64,000 nucleotides of DNA. Origin: Coprinellus micaceus (lineage: Eukaryota; Basidiomycota; Agaricomycetes; Agaricales; Psathyrellaceae). The translations under genes and the position numbers were made by a program. Position 1 is the first letter of the stretch. Each line of letters opens with the position of its first letter. The notes under the pieces were generated by a model. The model saw only the letters and a list, made by a program, of their open reading frames with translations, did no database searches and was not told where the DNA came from. Of this stretch, positions 31,946 to 44,265 are shown piece after piece. The DNA lies in NCBI GenBank assembly GCA_951394405.1, contig OX596336.1, forward strand, positions 4,154,001 through 4,218,000, in the 5' to 3' direction.

Positions 31946-33499
31946 ATGTCTCGATCTCTATATGCCCCCGGGCCCTCCAGCAGCAATGTGGCCGGGGATC
32001 CAACTTCGGCGTCCCCGTTCAGCCAAACACCCGCCGACATCCTATTCACCATATTCCTCGCTTGCTTCGCAGAGCTGAAGAGGTCACCACCATCGATTTG
32101 GGGCAAGCATCCCATCGTTTCTGTTAGCCAAGTCTCTCGCCAGTGGCGCGACCTCTCCTTGGGCATGGCGATCCTTTGGAGTGGCATCGAGATCACGATT
32201 CCACCATATCCGACTCGCCCTATGATATCAGCCTTGGAGGAGAGGACAGATGCATTTATTCTCCGATCGAAGGAGCTTCCGCTCACAATCAGGATGAAAG
32301 CCCTCACCAATGATTACCTGGATCGCGCACTAGCAGCACCAGGACTGCACGCCCTCGTCAAGCCCACCGTTGAGACTTTGCTCGCGCATTGTCGCAGATG
32401 GAAGGAGCTGGAGGTGAGTTGTGCGGGCCGCTGGCTGGAACCAGATTGCCCGTTGCACTTCGTCTGCACTCTCAAACCGGATCTTGTCCCCAACCTTGAG
32501 TGCATCGTGCTGGACTTTTGCGAGGAGCCCGCAGCTCACAACTACGCACCCTACATCCTCCGATGCCCAACTCTGGGCAGACTGGAACTCAAAGGATACT
32601 TCTCCGAGTCCTTCGCCAAATCGGTCAACTGGAAGTCTCTGGCCGAGCTAGTTATAGGAGATCCGAGGGCTGACCTCGACTCATATATTGTCCGCTTCTA
32701 TGCCCTGGTATTCATCGAAGTTCAACTAGTTGTGGATGCCCTCAGGCAGTGCCCTAATTTGGTTCGCTGCTCCCTTACCCTGACCTCAGCGTCGTCAACC
32801 CCAGAGGACAACGACCCCGTCACAATCGAGGGCCATGTTTCGCTCCCTCGCCTTCAATCCCTATCCCTCTACGGCCAATGGATCCCTCCCGGCATAGCAT
32901 CGTCCTTTGACCTCCCTCAGCTCACCAACCTGTCCGTGTTGCCCCTAACCTCGGCATTCAGCCAAGGAAATGTCGTCCTTGAATGGGGGCGCTTGTTCGG
33001 GTCGCAGCTTACCGACTTCACATTCGACTATGCGTCGCTCCACCGGGCAGGGCTCCTAGTGTTACTGCCTCTCCTCCAGAACGTGGCCCGGTTGAGGGTT
33101 ATACGTCATGAGCTCGAGCGTCTAGTCGACGACCCACCGATAGATGCACCCAGGGCGTCCTTCGACAGGGAGATATGGGAGGGTCTCACACCAAAGTCGG
33201 GCGATGAACCTCCCGACGGAGTCTCTGAAGGCGAATGCTGGTGCCCGCACCTACGGGTTCTCCATTGCGTAATATCTGCCACTGGGAGATTTGTGGAGAG
33301 GAGGAGGTTTAGGGGAGCGCTGGCGTCGTTCATCATTGCGAGAAGGACAGGGAAACCTCGGGGCTTAGCTCTACTTCAAGAAGTAAAACTAGAGTTCGAC
33401 GGCGCGTCTATTTCGAAGCACGAGCTCGCACACATCTTGGAGGAGGCGGGCGTGAGTTGGAAACCTTTTACGTTGGTTACTTTCTCGAATGAGCGGTGA
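31946..33499 (+). CDS. F-box protein, paralogue of the minus-strand copy at 49143-50672
   Basis: 517 residues in one exon, starting MSRSLYAPG. An in-frame ATG at 31727 exists, but the paralogue starts at the equivalent of 31946. The F-box is TPADILFTIFLAC...VSQVSRQWRDLSLGMAILW. Leucine-rich segments follow, with a late cysteine-containing block EGECWCPHLRVLHCV. The paralogue about 17 kb away has the same length and order in inverted orientation. Likely an SCF substrate adaptor. Confidence 0.85.
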   Translation: MSRSLYAPGPSSSNVAGDPTSASPFSQTPADILFTIFLACFAELKRSPPSIWGKHPIVSVSQVSRQWRDLSLGMAILWSGIEITIPPYPTRPMISALEERTDAFILRSKELPLTIRMKALTNDYLDRALAAPGLHALVKPTVETLLAHCRRWKELEVSCAGRWLEPDCPLHFVCTLKPDLVPNLECIVLDFCEEPAAHNYAPYILRCPTLGRLELKGYFSESFAKSVNWKSLAELVIGDPRADLDSYIVRFYALVFIEVQLVVDALRQCPNLVRCSLTLTSASSTPEDNDPVTIEGHVSLPRLQSLSLYGQWIPPGIASSFDLPQLTNLSVLPLTSAFSQGNVVLEWGRLFGSQLTDFTFDYASLHRAGLLVLLPLLQNVARLRVIRHELERLVDDPPIDAPRASFDREIWEGLTPKSGDEPPDGVSEGECWCPHLRVLHCVISATGRFVERRRFRGALASFIIARRTGKPRGLALLQEVKLEFDGASISKHELAHILEEAGVSWKPFTLVTFSNER

Positions 33500-34716
33500 T
33501 TTGAATCGCAATTGGGGAACTGGCTCCGGTTCTGCAGGGTGTTTCCGAGCTCTGAGAAGCGTAATTTAGCCGGAGGCATTCAACGGACATAATCAACCTT
33601 TCTATTGCCCCAAATATAGAGTACTTGCCCAAGGTAGGGGAGACTACAAGGTGTGGGCAATATAGAGCCTGAGAGGTCGAGGGAGAATCGACTCCGGGAT
33701 GAAAAAAAAAAATTTGCCACAGGAGCATGCCACCACTGTTCCCTGTCATTGGGCATACCCGGAGCGTAGCATCCGAGCTGCCCCTTAGGTCGACGTGCGG
33801 AACGGAGCAGGGTAAGTAGCGCTCGTACCTCGCGTTTTAAGACTTACGAGACCTTGAGATCCACTAAGGTAGTCGTTAGCTCATAATAAATAGTACAAGG
33901 GGAAATCGATGCACGGTACCGACAAAGAGCCAGGCAATACGCCGCTCTTTATCCACGCAGGAGCGCAGGGGACTAGAGACGCCGCTCGTGATTTCCAGGT
34001 GCTGCTTCTTGAATCCAGGTACCCCGTCCTGCTCTGAAGAATGGAAGACGGGGTGTAATTGGCCGGGACATATGGAGGTAAGGGGTAGAATGCGTGAGGA
34101 ATATCGTAGAGAAAATGAGGCCGGTATCCGAAGGTTCATGAGAGGGTAATGTAACTCGAAGGGTGGAGTGACCAGGTCGCTTGGTCGTTCGATTAATTGC
34201 CCGGGAGAACATGATGGCCAAATTCCCCCCCAGATGAAGCAGAAACATCCGGTTTGCCGACCACCCCCAGATACGCCCAGAAGGTCGCCTAAAGATGAAG
34301 ACGGTGATCTTGGCAGCATTGTTGGTGATTTCAACGGTACATTTGAGATGGCCTTGAAACGTAGATCTGCTACCAGTGCCCAGAGAGAGAGCAGCGATCA
34401 GGAGTACCTGCAGTCGGGTCCTCCATGAGCACCACCTGCACTACCCATTTGCTCAAACGGCGGTACTCAACGTCGTGCGCCCGTTTCGGAGACATGGCAG
34501 CACTTCATTAAGCCGCCTGGAGATGGGCGAGGATGCCATAAGGCGCTGGTCTTCACAATGAACATGGTGGCAAAAGAAGAAGGGGCGCCTGCCATCACAG
34601 CATCCGACGTCCAAATCAAATCCCTTTATCCAATTCTGGCCGCCAACTCTTGACCTCTCCTTCATCGTTGCCGCCATCGCCCACATTCTCCAGCGCCCCC
34701 CATCGACGTCGGCGAC
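33500..34716. other. Intergenic
   Basis: No gene recognised. Contains an A11 run near 33702 and an unsupported open frame at 34168-34428. The promoter of the adenylyl cyclase gene lies at its right end, with no obvious TATA box. Confidence 0.45.
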
Positions 34717-37700
34717 ATGGCCCGCAGGGGCTCAGCAATGACCGATATCAGCCTCAGGCTCTCCGAAGACGCGGTGGGGCCGAACGGCGTCGCTCGACTG
34801 GCGCCTATTGAGACCCGCCCAGCGAGTGACGATGCTGCTATAGCTCCTTGGGTCGATGTACCGGTAAGTGTTCAACCTGTGGCACGGTGTGGGGAGGAGG
34901 TAGAAGGTGTCGGTGGACGCTGACCTGGGGTCTTTTACCTGTAGCCGACGCCGTTGCCAAAGTCACCTGGTCGTACCTTCGCCTTTGCGGCCAAGGCCTC
35001 CGTCACCTCACTCGTTACGCAGCGCGCCGGGAGCAGTGGGAACACTGGCTACTATCGAAATGGACGACCTTCAGAATCCCAGAGCACCCTGAGCATCCCG
35101 GATCCGAATAGGAACTCTATCGACGAGGGCGACTCCCAACGCGGCCCATTCCCCAGCAGCTCCTCCTCGAACTCATTTGAATTGCGCAAGTCCAAGTCGT
35201 CGTTGAATCTGGTAAACGGCCTATACCACAAGCTCAGGAGTCGAGCAAGCAAGCCCAATCTCTACGCGTCGGACGGACATTCATCGGACGCCATGCACCC
35301 CTCTCTGCGGAACCCCGTGCCCCCACTCCCGACACCCTTGATCAGCTTCTCAACCGACCATTTGGCCAGCAGCTCGAAATACTCGCTTCCGTTCAAAGGG
35401 TCAATTGCCAAGGCCAGGAGGGGTGACAAGAGGAGGCAGGCGCACCCACCACTGCCGGAGCGCGACCAGGTCAATCTCGAGGTGGATCTGAACAAAATAT
35501 CTAGCGGGGACTTCAGCGAGATGGACGGGATCATCCGAATGCCATCCGGCGGGTACCTCAGCTCTCCGAGTAGTGGCGGCGTCTCCGATTTCGGCACATA
35601 CATGCAACAACAACAACCCTCACTGACATCCGTTGATTTCAACAACCCATTCGCCTCTTCATCGTCTTCGATCCAGACACAGACCCACCGGAAGCTTAGC
35701 CAGCATCGTATATCCCCCACGAGCATGATACCTCCAGATTTCGTCTCTATCAACGGTCGTCAGTCCGTTGCCAGTACCAGCAACAGTGGGGCGGCGCAAT
35801 GGGTTGCGCCGCAGAGTTGGGTCGTTCAGGGAGAGGGTGAAGATGCTGTAGAGCAGGCTGCGCATTACGACAGCTCGGAAGATGAGGTCAACCCTCCCCC
35901 GCCACCACCACCTAAGATGTCGACGGTTTCCTTCGGGCCAGGGGAAGAATGGGCGCTGGTTCCTTCGCCCGAGCAGATGGGCTCCGGGCCCGTAGCCAGG
36001 CCGAAACGCCCTCGCACGGCCCAGAGCAGATCCTCCGTCCAACACACCTATTATAGGCTTCGTATTTACCGTGAAGGAGGCGGGAATCACTACGCTAGCT
36101 TTGAATCCAGCGCAACCGTTGGAGACCTAAATACGAACTTGTCGGGCAAGATTTTCAAGGACGATGTGCGGGGGGAATACTACAGGCTATATCTTGACGA
36201 GGGCGGACGAGGTATGTTGCCAACCCCCTTCTCGTAGCCTGCGGCCTTACTCTGGACAGAACGTCTTCTTGGGTCGACGGAAAAGCCCGCAAGTATTGTC
36301 CGTAAGCGCCTGCAGTTGAACGGGTACGAAGTCGAGGATGGCTTTGACACATTGGGAGTCGAAGACCAGCCGTTCCTTTTCAAGTTCATCTTTAAGACCC
36401 AGCTCCTTGGGCCTCTGGTACGACTTAGCTTTTTAAACGCAGCATATAACTGACGGCGATGTCCAGGAGGAAGACCAGCCTTTTGAGACCTTCGACTTTA
36501 TCGACCTGACTGGGCGGAGTTTGCGTACCATCCCTGTCGCCCTTCACCAGAACGCCGACTCTATCGTCTCCCTCAAGCTCTCCCGCAACCCCATGCTGGA
36601 GATTCCCCTGGATTTTATCCAGTCATGCTCTACGCTCCGAGAGCTCCGTCTGTCGAACATGGCGATGCACAAGGTACCACAGAGTGTGCGGCATTCAACC
36701 ACCCTTCACCGCCTGGACCTGTCTTGTAACAGGATAGCCGACCTCGAAGACGCGTACCTTGACGATATCCCGGGGCTCATGAACCTGGGTGTGCAGAACA
36801 ACAAGCTGACAGCCCTGCCATGGCACTTCGGGCGTCTCCGTAACCTAACAACTCTTAATATCTCCAACAACCGATTTTCTCAATTCCCGAACGTCATTTG
36901 CCAAATGCAAAGTCTACAAGACCTCGACATCTCCTTCAATGCCATTAGCCAGCTCCCAGATGAGATTGGGAACCTAGTCAATCTGGAGCGGCTTTGGCTC
37001 ATAGGAAACCAGATCGCCCGATTCTCTAACGAGTGCGGACAACTCATCTCTCTCAAACGCCTCGATTGTAGACGAAACACCATTTCGGACCTCACCCTCG
37101 TCCTCATGCTTCCCAAAATCGAGGAGATTCTCGCGGACCACAACATGATCTCGGCGCTCGACCTTTCGATCGGTCCCCAGCTTGCCAAGCTTGACGTTAG
37201 CCACAACGACATCACGAAACTATCCCTCGTACCCGGGCCAGTTGGGCGCTCCCCTTACTCCCTCACGTCACTAGACCTTTCCTATGCGAAGCTTTCTTCC
37301 CTCGATGACATCGCCCTCGGCACTCTCACGTCCTTACGGACGCTCAAGCTCGACCACAACTCATTCCGCACCATACCCGATACCCTCGGCGAGCTGACGT
37401 ACCTTGAGATGCTCTCGTGCTCCGACAACCAACTCGATACCCTCCCACAATCCATCGGTCGGTTGCAGAAGCTGGAGATCCTTGACGCTCACCATAACGC
37501 CCTCACTGCCATACCCGCGTCGTTGTGGAATTGCGCGAGCTTGATCAAGATTAATTTCACGTCGAACAGTATCATGAAGTGGCCGCTCCCGCCCTCTGAC
37601 ACCGATACGGGCGAAGGGGGAAGCTTGTACGATAGGAAAGGGTCAACGGCGTCCGCTGCCACTATTCCCGGCCTCCCACCGCTTGTGCACTCCCTGGAGA

Positions 37701-40484
37701 AACTGTACCTTGGGGAGAACAAGCTTTCAGACGACGAAGTCCACCCCCTTATGATCTTCAAGGAGCTCAGGGTTCTTAACCTATCCTTCAACGATATTCA
37801 GGAATTGCCGCCGGACTTCTTGACCCAGATGACGAGGATCGAGCAGCTGTATTTGAGTGGAAACAAGTTGACCAATATCCCAACGGAGGATCTACCCCTA
37901 CTGAAGCACCTTACAACGCTGTACTTGAACGGGAATAGGCTGAAGACGCTACCGCATGAGTTGGGGAAGGTGAAGGACTTGGTCATCTTGGATGTGGGAA
38001 GTAACCTGCTTCGATACAACATCAATAATTGGGAGTTTGATTGGAACTGGTACGTTGCATCATGGATTGGACGTCGTCCCACCAACTTATCTCCCCCACA
38101 GGAACTTCAACAAGAAGCTCAAGTACCTCAATCTCTCCGGGAACAAGCGCTTGCAGATCAAGGCGGACTCGAGCAGGTCGTCGGGCCAACATCATCGAAT
38201 GAGCAGGGACCTCTCCCAGCTAAGCCGCCAGACACTTGCCGGGTTCCGAGACCTTACGGCCCTTCGCGTCCTTGGTCTCATCGACGTCACCATTACGACT
38301 ACGGGCGCCGATGCTGGCGTCGACATTCCCGACGAAACTGACCTGCGTCGAGTTCGAACTTCCCAGTCGACCGTCAACGGAATGGCATACGGAATTGCAG
38401 ACTCGTTGGGCACAACCCAACTGCTGAGCATCCTCGATCTTGTATACGAATTCAACCGCAATCCCGGCGAGCCCAAGCGAGCCATCTTCGCCATGTTTGG
38501 TCGCTATTCACCACCGAAAGGCTTACTCCCCCCAACCAGCCCGAATAAGGTCTCCAAGTTCCTCCACGACAACTTCGTCAATGTATTCCAAACACAGCTC
38601 AGCGTTCTGAACACGGCGAAGGGGCACACCGTATCCGACGCACTTCGACGGACATTCCTCAAGCTCAACGAAAAGCTGTACCACTACCTCAGGGACCAGT
38701 CCATGAAGCAGCGCAAGAATTCCCGGGCAAGCTCAACAGCAACGTCTAACTCATGGATGTACGACCCAGCGCTCCAACGAACGGGTGCATCAGCATGTGT
38801 GGTGTACTTCGTGGGCAAGAGGATGTATGCGGCGAATGTGGGGAACGCGATGGCGGTGGTGTCGAGACAGGGCGAGGCTCACTGCCTTTCCAAGGTCCAC
38901 GACCCGTACGACCGTGAAGAGACGCGTCACATCAGGGCCGCTGGAGGTTGGATTTCGAATAACGGGAAGGTGAACGAGGAAGTCGACGTGTCGCGGTCGT
39001 TTGGCCACTTCAACTTGGTCCCCACTGTCAACGCCAAGCCTCATGTCAGCACCTGGGATGTCAGCCGTTTGGACGAGTTCGTCATCATCGCGAACCGCGG
39101 GTTGTGGGACTTCATCCCAGTGCAAACTGCCGTCGACATCGCAAGGAGCGCAGCGGCCCAAGATCCCATGATTGCTGCCCAGAAGCTAAGAGACTTCGCG
39201 ATCAGTTACGGCGCGGATGGGAGCACGATGATCATGGTGGTGATGCTGTCGGAGTCGCGGCTCCAGCAAGAGTACGCCAGGCAGCCCGTCAGGAAGAAGG
39301 ACAAGGACGAGCCAACCCCGGCGCTCAAGGATCTGGACAGGTTCCGGCCCGAAATCGACCCGCCAGTAGGTCACCTAGCTCTTGTCTTCACCGATATCCG
39401 AAATTCGACGCACCTATGGGAAGTCAACCCTGGAATGCCCACCGCCATGCGGCTACACAATTCGCTCCTTCGCAAGTACCTGCGAATTTGTGGTGGATAC
39501 GAGGTTAAGACGGAAGGTGACGCCTTCATGGTGTCGTTCCCAACCGCCCTTGAAGCCGTGTGGTGGTGTCTCGCCGTCCAAAAGGCTCTCCTGGAAGCAG
39601 CTTGGCCGCTGGAGATTCTGGAGTGTGAGGATGGGAAAGAGGAGGTTGACGAGAGGGGGACCCGCATTCGCAGGGGTTTGCTTGTGCGTATGGGTATCCA
39701 CTCTGGGTACCCTGTCTGCGAACCAGACCCTATCACGCACCGGATGGACTACTTTGGTTCAATGGTCAACCGATCGGCGCGAGTCAACAGTGCAGCGGGA
39801 GGGCAAATTGCCGTCACGGGCGATATCGTGAGGGAGATTAATGTGCGGGTGTTCGAGAGCGAGTCGGAGTCGGAGTATAGCAAGGCGCAGCCTCAGATGG
39901 CAGTGGAGGGGATCAAGTCGGTTGGGGTGTCTGTGATCCCGGTGGGGGAGATGAAGCTGAAGGGCTTCGAATTCACGGAGTACATATCGCACATCTACGT
40001 CAAGGGCCTGGAGGCGAGGGAGAACTTCAAGGATACCCCGTCCACCTCGACAGGACAAGCGTCGAGGGTGCAGTTCAGCGTCCCGCAAACGAAGGAATTG
40101 GGATTATTGTGCCTTCGTCTCGAGGCCTTGTCGGGTGGCCGGCTCTTCAGAACCTTCCCCGATCGCAAGGGCAGCGTCCAATCTGCCATCAACGGTCCAA
40201 TCGAAAATTTGGTGGCTGACGAGAGCAAGGAGACGGTGAGCACGGTCTTCATGGCGGACCCCCAGCTCCTTCTCCCGCCCATGACTGAAGACTGCTCGGA
40301 TGTCGACCTGATGTTGGTACTCGATTCCCTCTCCGTCCGGATAGAGAATGCAATCAGGGGTATCGCCGACCGAATATGCCCGCCGACCGTCGACAAAGCC
40401 AAGTTCATGGCGACGCTCATGGATGGCGGTGACCTCGATCCAAGGACGTTGGAACTCATCTCGTCTGTCTTGCAAAAGCTGTGA
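34717..40484 (+). CDS. CAC1: Adenylyl cyclase (RA, LRR, PP2C-like and cyclase domains)
   Basis: Five exons: 34717-34863, 34945-36211, 36260-36417, 36467-38049 and 38102-40484, 1845 residues. The order is that of fungal Cyr1-type cyclases. A disordered S/P-rich N-terminus (1-410) precedes a Ras-association domain (~415-522, split by an intron). About 20 leucine-rich repeats follow (~530-1060), then a PP2C-like domain (~1140-1436) with a GGWISNNGKVN block. The class III cyclase domain (~1475-1680) has metal-binding aspartates in FTDIRNSTHLWE and EGDAFMVSF. It makes cAMP from ATP downstream of Ras and G-alpha and feeds PKA. Domain content and lengths are complete. The symbol follows Cryptococcus; Ustilago calls it uac1. 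Confidence 0.95.
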
Positions 40485-41111
40485 TCTTTTCTTCATTTCC
40501 TTCCTCCAGCATTGTTTCTCTCTCTATGACTCACACATTCATACAGCTACCACACCACATCCTATTGCTCTTTTACGATTATCATTGATTCATGCACTGC
40601 TTGCTTTCGACCATCCTGCTGTCCGCTCTTTACATTTGATTAGATTCATCCATTTGCTTTACTTTCCGTTGAGGGACAGATGTAGTTATAGGACGATACC
40701 ACCGGGATGTACTATCACCTGTACTATTGATCTTCATTGAGTGCTGCAACTCACGCCCGAGGATGAATCTCCATAGCCTGGACGAGACGAGTGCCGATAG
40801 TGCAATGCGCAGCTCTTCTGGTGCATATTGTTTCGGCTGCAGGTTTCGCGACGCCAACGCAGCTGCAGGTCTCTACCCTCAGAGCACCTTGTGCCAGTGC
40901 ATTTGGGACCGGGCAGCGCCGGCGCTTATAATGAAACACGAGCACGTGACGGATGTGTCCCAAAGAAGCAACACGATCTCGCGTGCTGTTGCTTCGTATT
41001 TCATTGTCCTGCGGAGTCTGAATGGTACAGTGGGATCACATAAAATCCTCGAGGCGGGGACTCGAGATTCCCCCTCCTTCTCTTAACCCAGCCTTGAACC
41101 CTCTGGAAATC
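40485..41111. other. Intergenic between adenylyl cyclase and the first FunK1 kinase
   Basis: Terminator of one gene and promoter of the next. A TATAATG near 40925 is the only core-promoter-like site, about 185 bp before the start codon. Confidence 0.4.
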
Positions 41112-43756
41112 ATGCCCGACAACACTCCCCGTAGCGAATCGCCTGATGGTGTTCGCGAACCAGCAGATCCTGCCTCACCAACCGATACCACTCATTCTAT
41201 CGATGCCGCCACTCCCACTCCGTCGACCCCGCCTGCACAAGATCCCACTGATCTAGACGATGGGCTCACTACAGGGGCGGAAAGTGGAAGCGTTGCGAAC
41301 GATTCAGAGAGTTACCTATTCTCTTTCGATTCAAGTACACCTCTCTCGAAGCCTTCGAGGAACCGCAAGGATAAGGACGACAAGAACGAGCAAGAGCAGC
41401 AGGCCGTCCTGGAAGAACTGAGGACCATCCACCACCTCCCCCTTCAGTGGCTCAAGGACGTTTTTGCCGGGCTCCCTGTGACTGACGAGGAAATCGATAA
41501 GTTCCTTGAGTACTACCGAGGCTATAGCCTTCGCGAAAAAAGATGGACGATAATCCCCGATAAGCCGTCCGCAGAAGAGGAGCTCTATGAACCCTTGTCT
41601 CAGCTCATCCGTGCCATCATCAAGCATTTCTACGGCGATAAAGGCCTTCTCGTCGATGGAATCGTGCGCACTGCAGAAGACACACATAACGTGCTATTGG
41701 CCCATGCCGACCCGGGGAGGGCTACAAAGCCCGACATATGTATCAAGGCTCAAGGTCCTTCGTTCGAGGTTCCCAAGAACGGTGAACTGGGCTACACCAA
41801 CGTTGCTTCGGTCATCGATGCGAAACTTGACAAGTACGGAAACCACCCACAAGATCAAGTAAAGCAGGTCGGTGTATACTGCAAGTGAGTGTCAGCATTG
41901 TATCTGCACCGAAGCCATATAGCTTATGTTCTAACCTTTCTCCAGGCAAATTGTCCGTCAACAACCCAATCGACAATTCGTCCGGGCCCTCATTGCCACC
42001 GAGAATCGCGTGCGACTCATCCACTACGACCGAAGTGGGACTCATATCACTCCGTTCATCGATTACCACAGCGAAGAAGGCAGAGCCGTTTTCGTCCGCC
42101 TGATCTTGGGCATCTGCTCCCCCTCCGAACAAGTCCTCGGATTCGACACCTTAGTCCAATGGACGATCAGCCCAACGACGGGAAGGAAGGTTGCCGGCAC
42201 AATCACCGTGACGGGGAAGAAGGTGGAACTCGACGATGCAGATACAAGAAACCCGGAAGAGAAGAAGAAGGACCCTAAGGTGAAGGAGACAGATGTGACT
42301 ACCGTCTACAACCTGAAATTGGACGAACCCCCCGTCGTCCTCGAGGGTATCCGTGGTCGAGGCACCGTTGCGTGGAAGGCGATCGACCCGTCTAACGGAG
42401 AAGACGTGATCATCAAGGATTCTTGGCGTTCCGCCGACAGGACTTCCGAGGCTGATTACTTGAAGAGAGCCATAGGTATCCCTGGTATTGGGCAGCTCTT
42501 ATGCTACCAGGACGGTGTGGCGAGAACAGCCGATTACTGGCCCGACGGATTCGCCGCAGACGACTTCTATAGTCGAATTAAGCTCAGGCTCGTCCTCAAG
42601 TGTTATGGAAAGTCCATCTGGTACTTCTGGTCTCGCTTAGAGCTTTTTGAAGCCCTTCGCGCATCCATGGTCGGTAAGTACAACCCGAAATCCAGTTCCG
42701 CGATGGGCCTATAATGACTCCTCTTCTTAGGGCATCATGAGCTGTACAAGCTACAGCTAATTTTGCACCGTGACGTTTCCGTTCACAACGTGCTCCTGGG
42801 CGTTTCTGAAGCGCCAGAAGAGTTCCGTGGGATAGTCATAGATCTTGACATGGCCGTCAGGGTTGGGCGTCCAGCATCTGAAGTGTCTACTGACCCACGC
42901 TCGGTAGGTATTTTTCTGCATTGATTGACATAGGTTGTGTCGCTGACGCATGCGCTAGGGATCTCGTATGTATCAGTCAGCGGATCTCTTGCAAGGGAAC
43001 AGTGACCAACCAAGTGGCCTGGGATTAGGTCCTCCCCACGGCTACACGGACGACTTGGAGTCCTTCCTCCATGTAACAACCCACTTGATGTTTTATTTCA
43101 AGAAACCAGGAGTTCCAATGGATCACCCCAGCCAACTCTTGGCAGGATTCGCCTCAGCAGATCCCGCGGCATCCTCTCACGCGAAGCGAGCGTTCATCAA
43201 CGAACCTCTCCTCGACATGAAAAGCCTCTCGCCTTACTGGGATAAACCGTGCAAACAGTTCCTGAGGGCGTTCTGCCAAGCCATCGGCGGCATCCGCGGT
43301 GCAAAGTCGGACGCTTTGTATGATGAGGATAATGACGAAGATGAGAAGAAGAAACAGATGGAGGCGTTACGCAGGAGGGTTTTCCCTGTCTACCAAAAGG
43401 TCATAGCGTCACTCGACGACACTATCAAGAAGCTAAAGGAAGCGGGTCCGAATTCAGAGGAGCGCGAACCTTACCCCGAAGAGCCCTCGTGTATTCAATC
43501 TGGAGTCAGCCACCCAGGTGATGAGGAAGAAGACGAGCTCCCACAGCTCTCTCCTGCTCCAAGTTCTAGCAGGGCCCAGACTACCTCGAAGAATCGCAAA
43601 GGCAAGAAGCGCGGTTCGGGTGACATTGACGACGAAGAGGCATCGCGCAAGCGCAACCGTCGTACGACCAGCACCCCAACTCGAGGCCGTACCTCGGCGC
43701 GTTCAAAGCGCTCCTCCCTTTATCAAGCTGCAGAGTTCGACAACCAGACCGCCTGA
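41112..43756 (+). CDS. Fungal-type protein kinase (FunK1), tandem copy 1
   Basis: Exons 41112-41884, 41946-42673, 42731-42903 and 42959-43756, 823 residues. It matches the FunK1 (Pkinase_fungal) plan. The acidic N-terminus is followed by a QGPSFEVP block, VRLIHYDRSG, a nucleotide-binding lobe with GRGTVAWKA and the lysine in VIIKDSW (~414). The catalytic loop LHRDVSVHN lies at ~513, IDLDMAV takes the place of IDFG, and DDLESFLHVTTHLMF follows. The C-terminus is basic (KRNRR, RSKR), suggesting nuclear location. FunK1 kinases are expanded in multicellular basidiomycetes; substrates are mostly unknown. Exon borders match those of the next gene. Confidence 0.9.
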
Positions 43757-44265
43757 GCCCCCATTGCGATGACGCGCCGGAAAGTAGGCGCCGGGACGAA
43801 GCCATCATTTCATGGCACTAGTTAGTACCCTCGTAGTATCTTTCGTTCTAAATGCCACTGTAAGTGCCTGTGGTCCTGTAGATGATGGAAGTGTAGTGTG
43901 AAACTAATGCTTGCAGACTCGGCCAGCACCGGTCGAGCTTTGTTACATCGATATCCACCACGCGGGGTCTCTAAACAATTGTATGCATACCAAGTATTAC
44001 CGAAGGAGGCTTTGCCGAGGGGACATAACTCAGTTGCTCACTGCTAAATAACCTGAAATACTAGTAGTAAATCAATACCCGCCTCGGGAGCTCTCGGGAG
44101 TCAAACTAGTAGAGTTTCTGACTAATTATCGCGAGCACGTGCTACCACCAAATGAGGCGACACCCCTGTCCTCGGACGCGTATCCAGCACCGTCATTGTT
44201 CGTCGGAGTCTAAATTATCCTCTTGACTCTCAACCACCACCACGAACACCACCCACCATCCCGGG
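43757..44265. other. Intergenic between the two FunK1 kinases
   Basis: No further gene or repeat recognised. Confidence 0.5.
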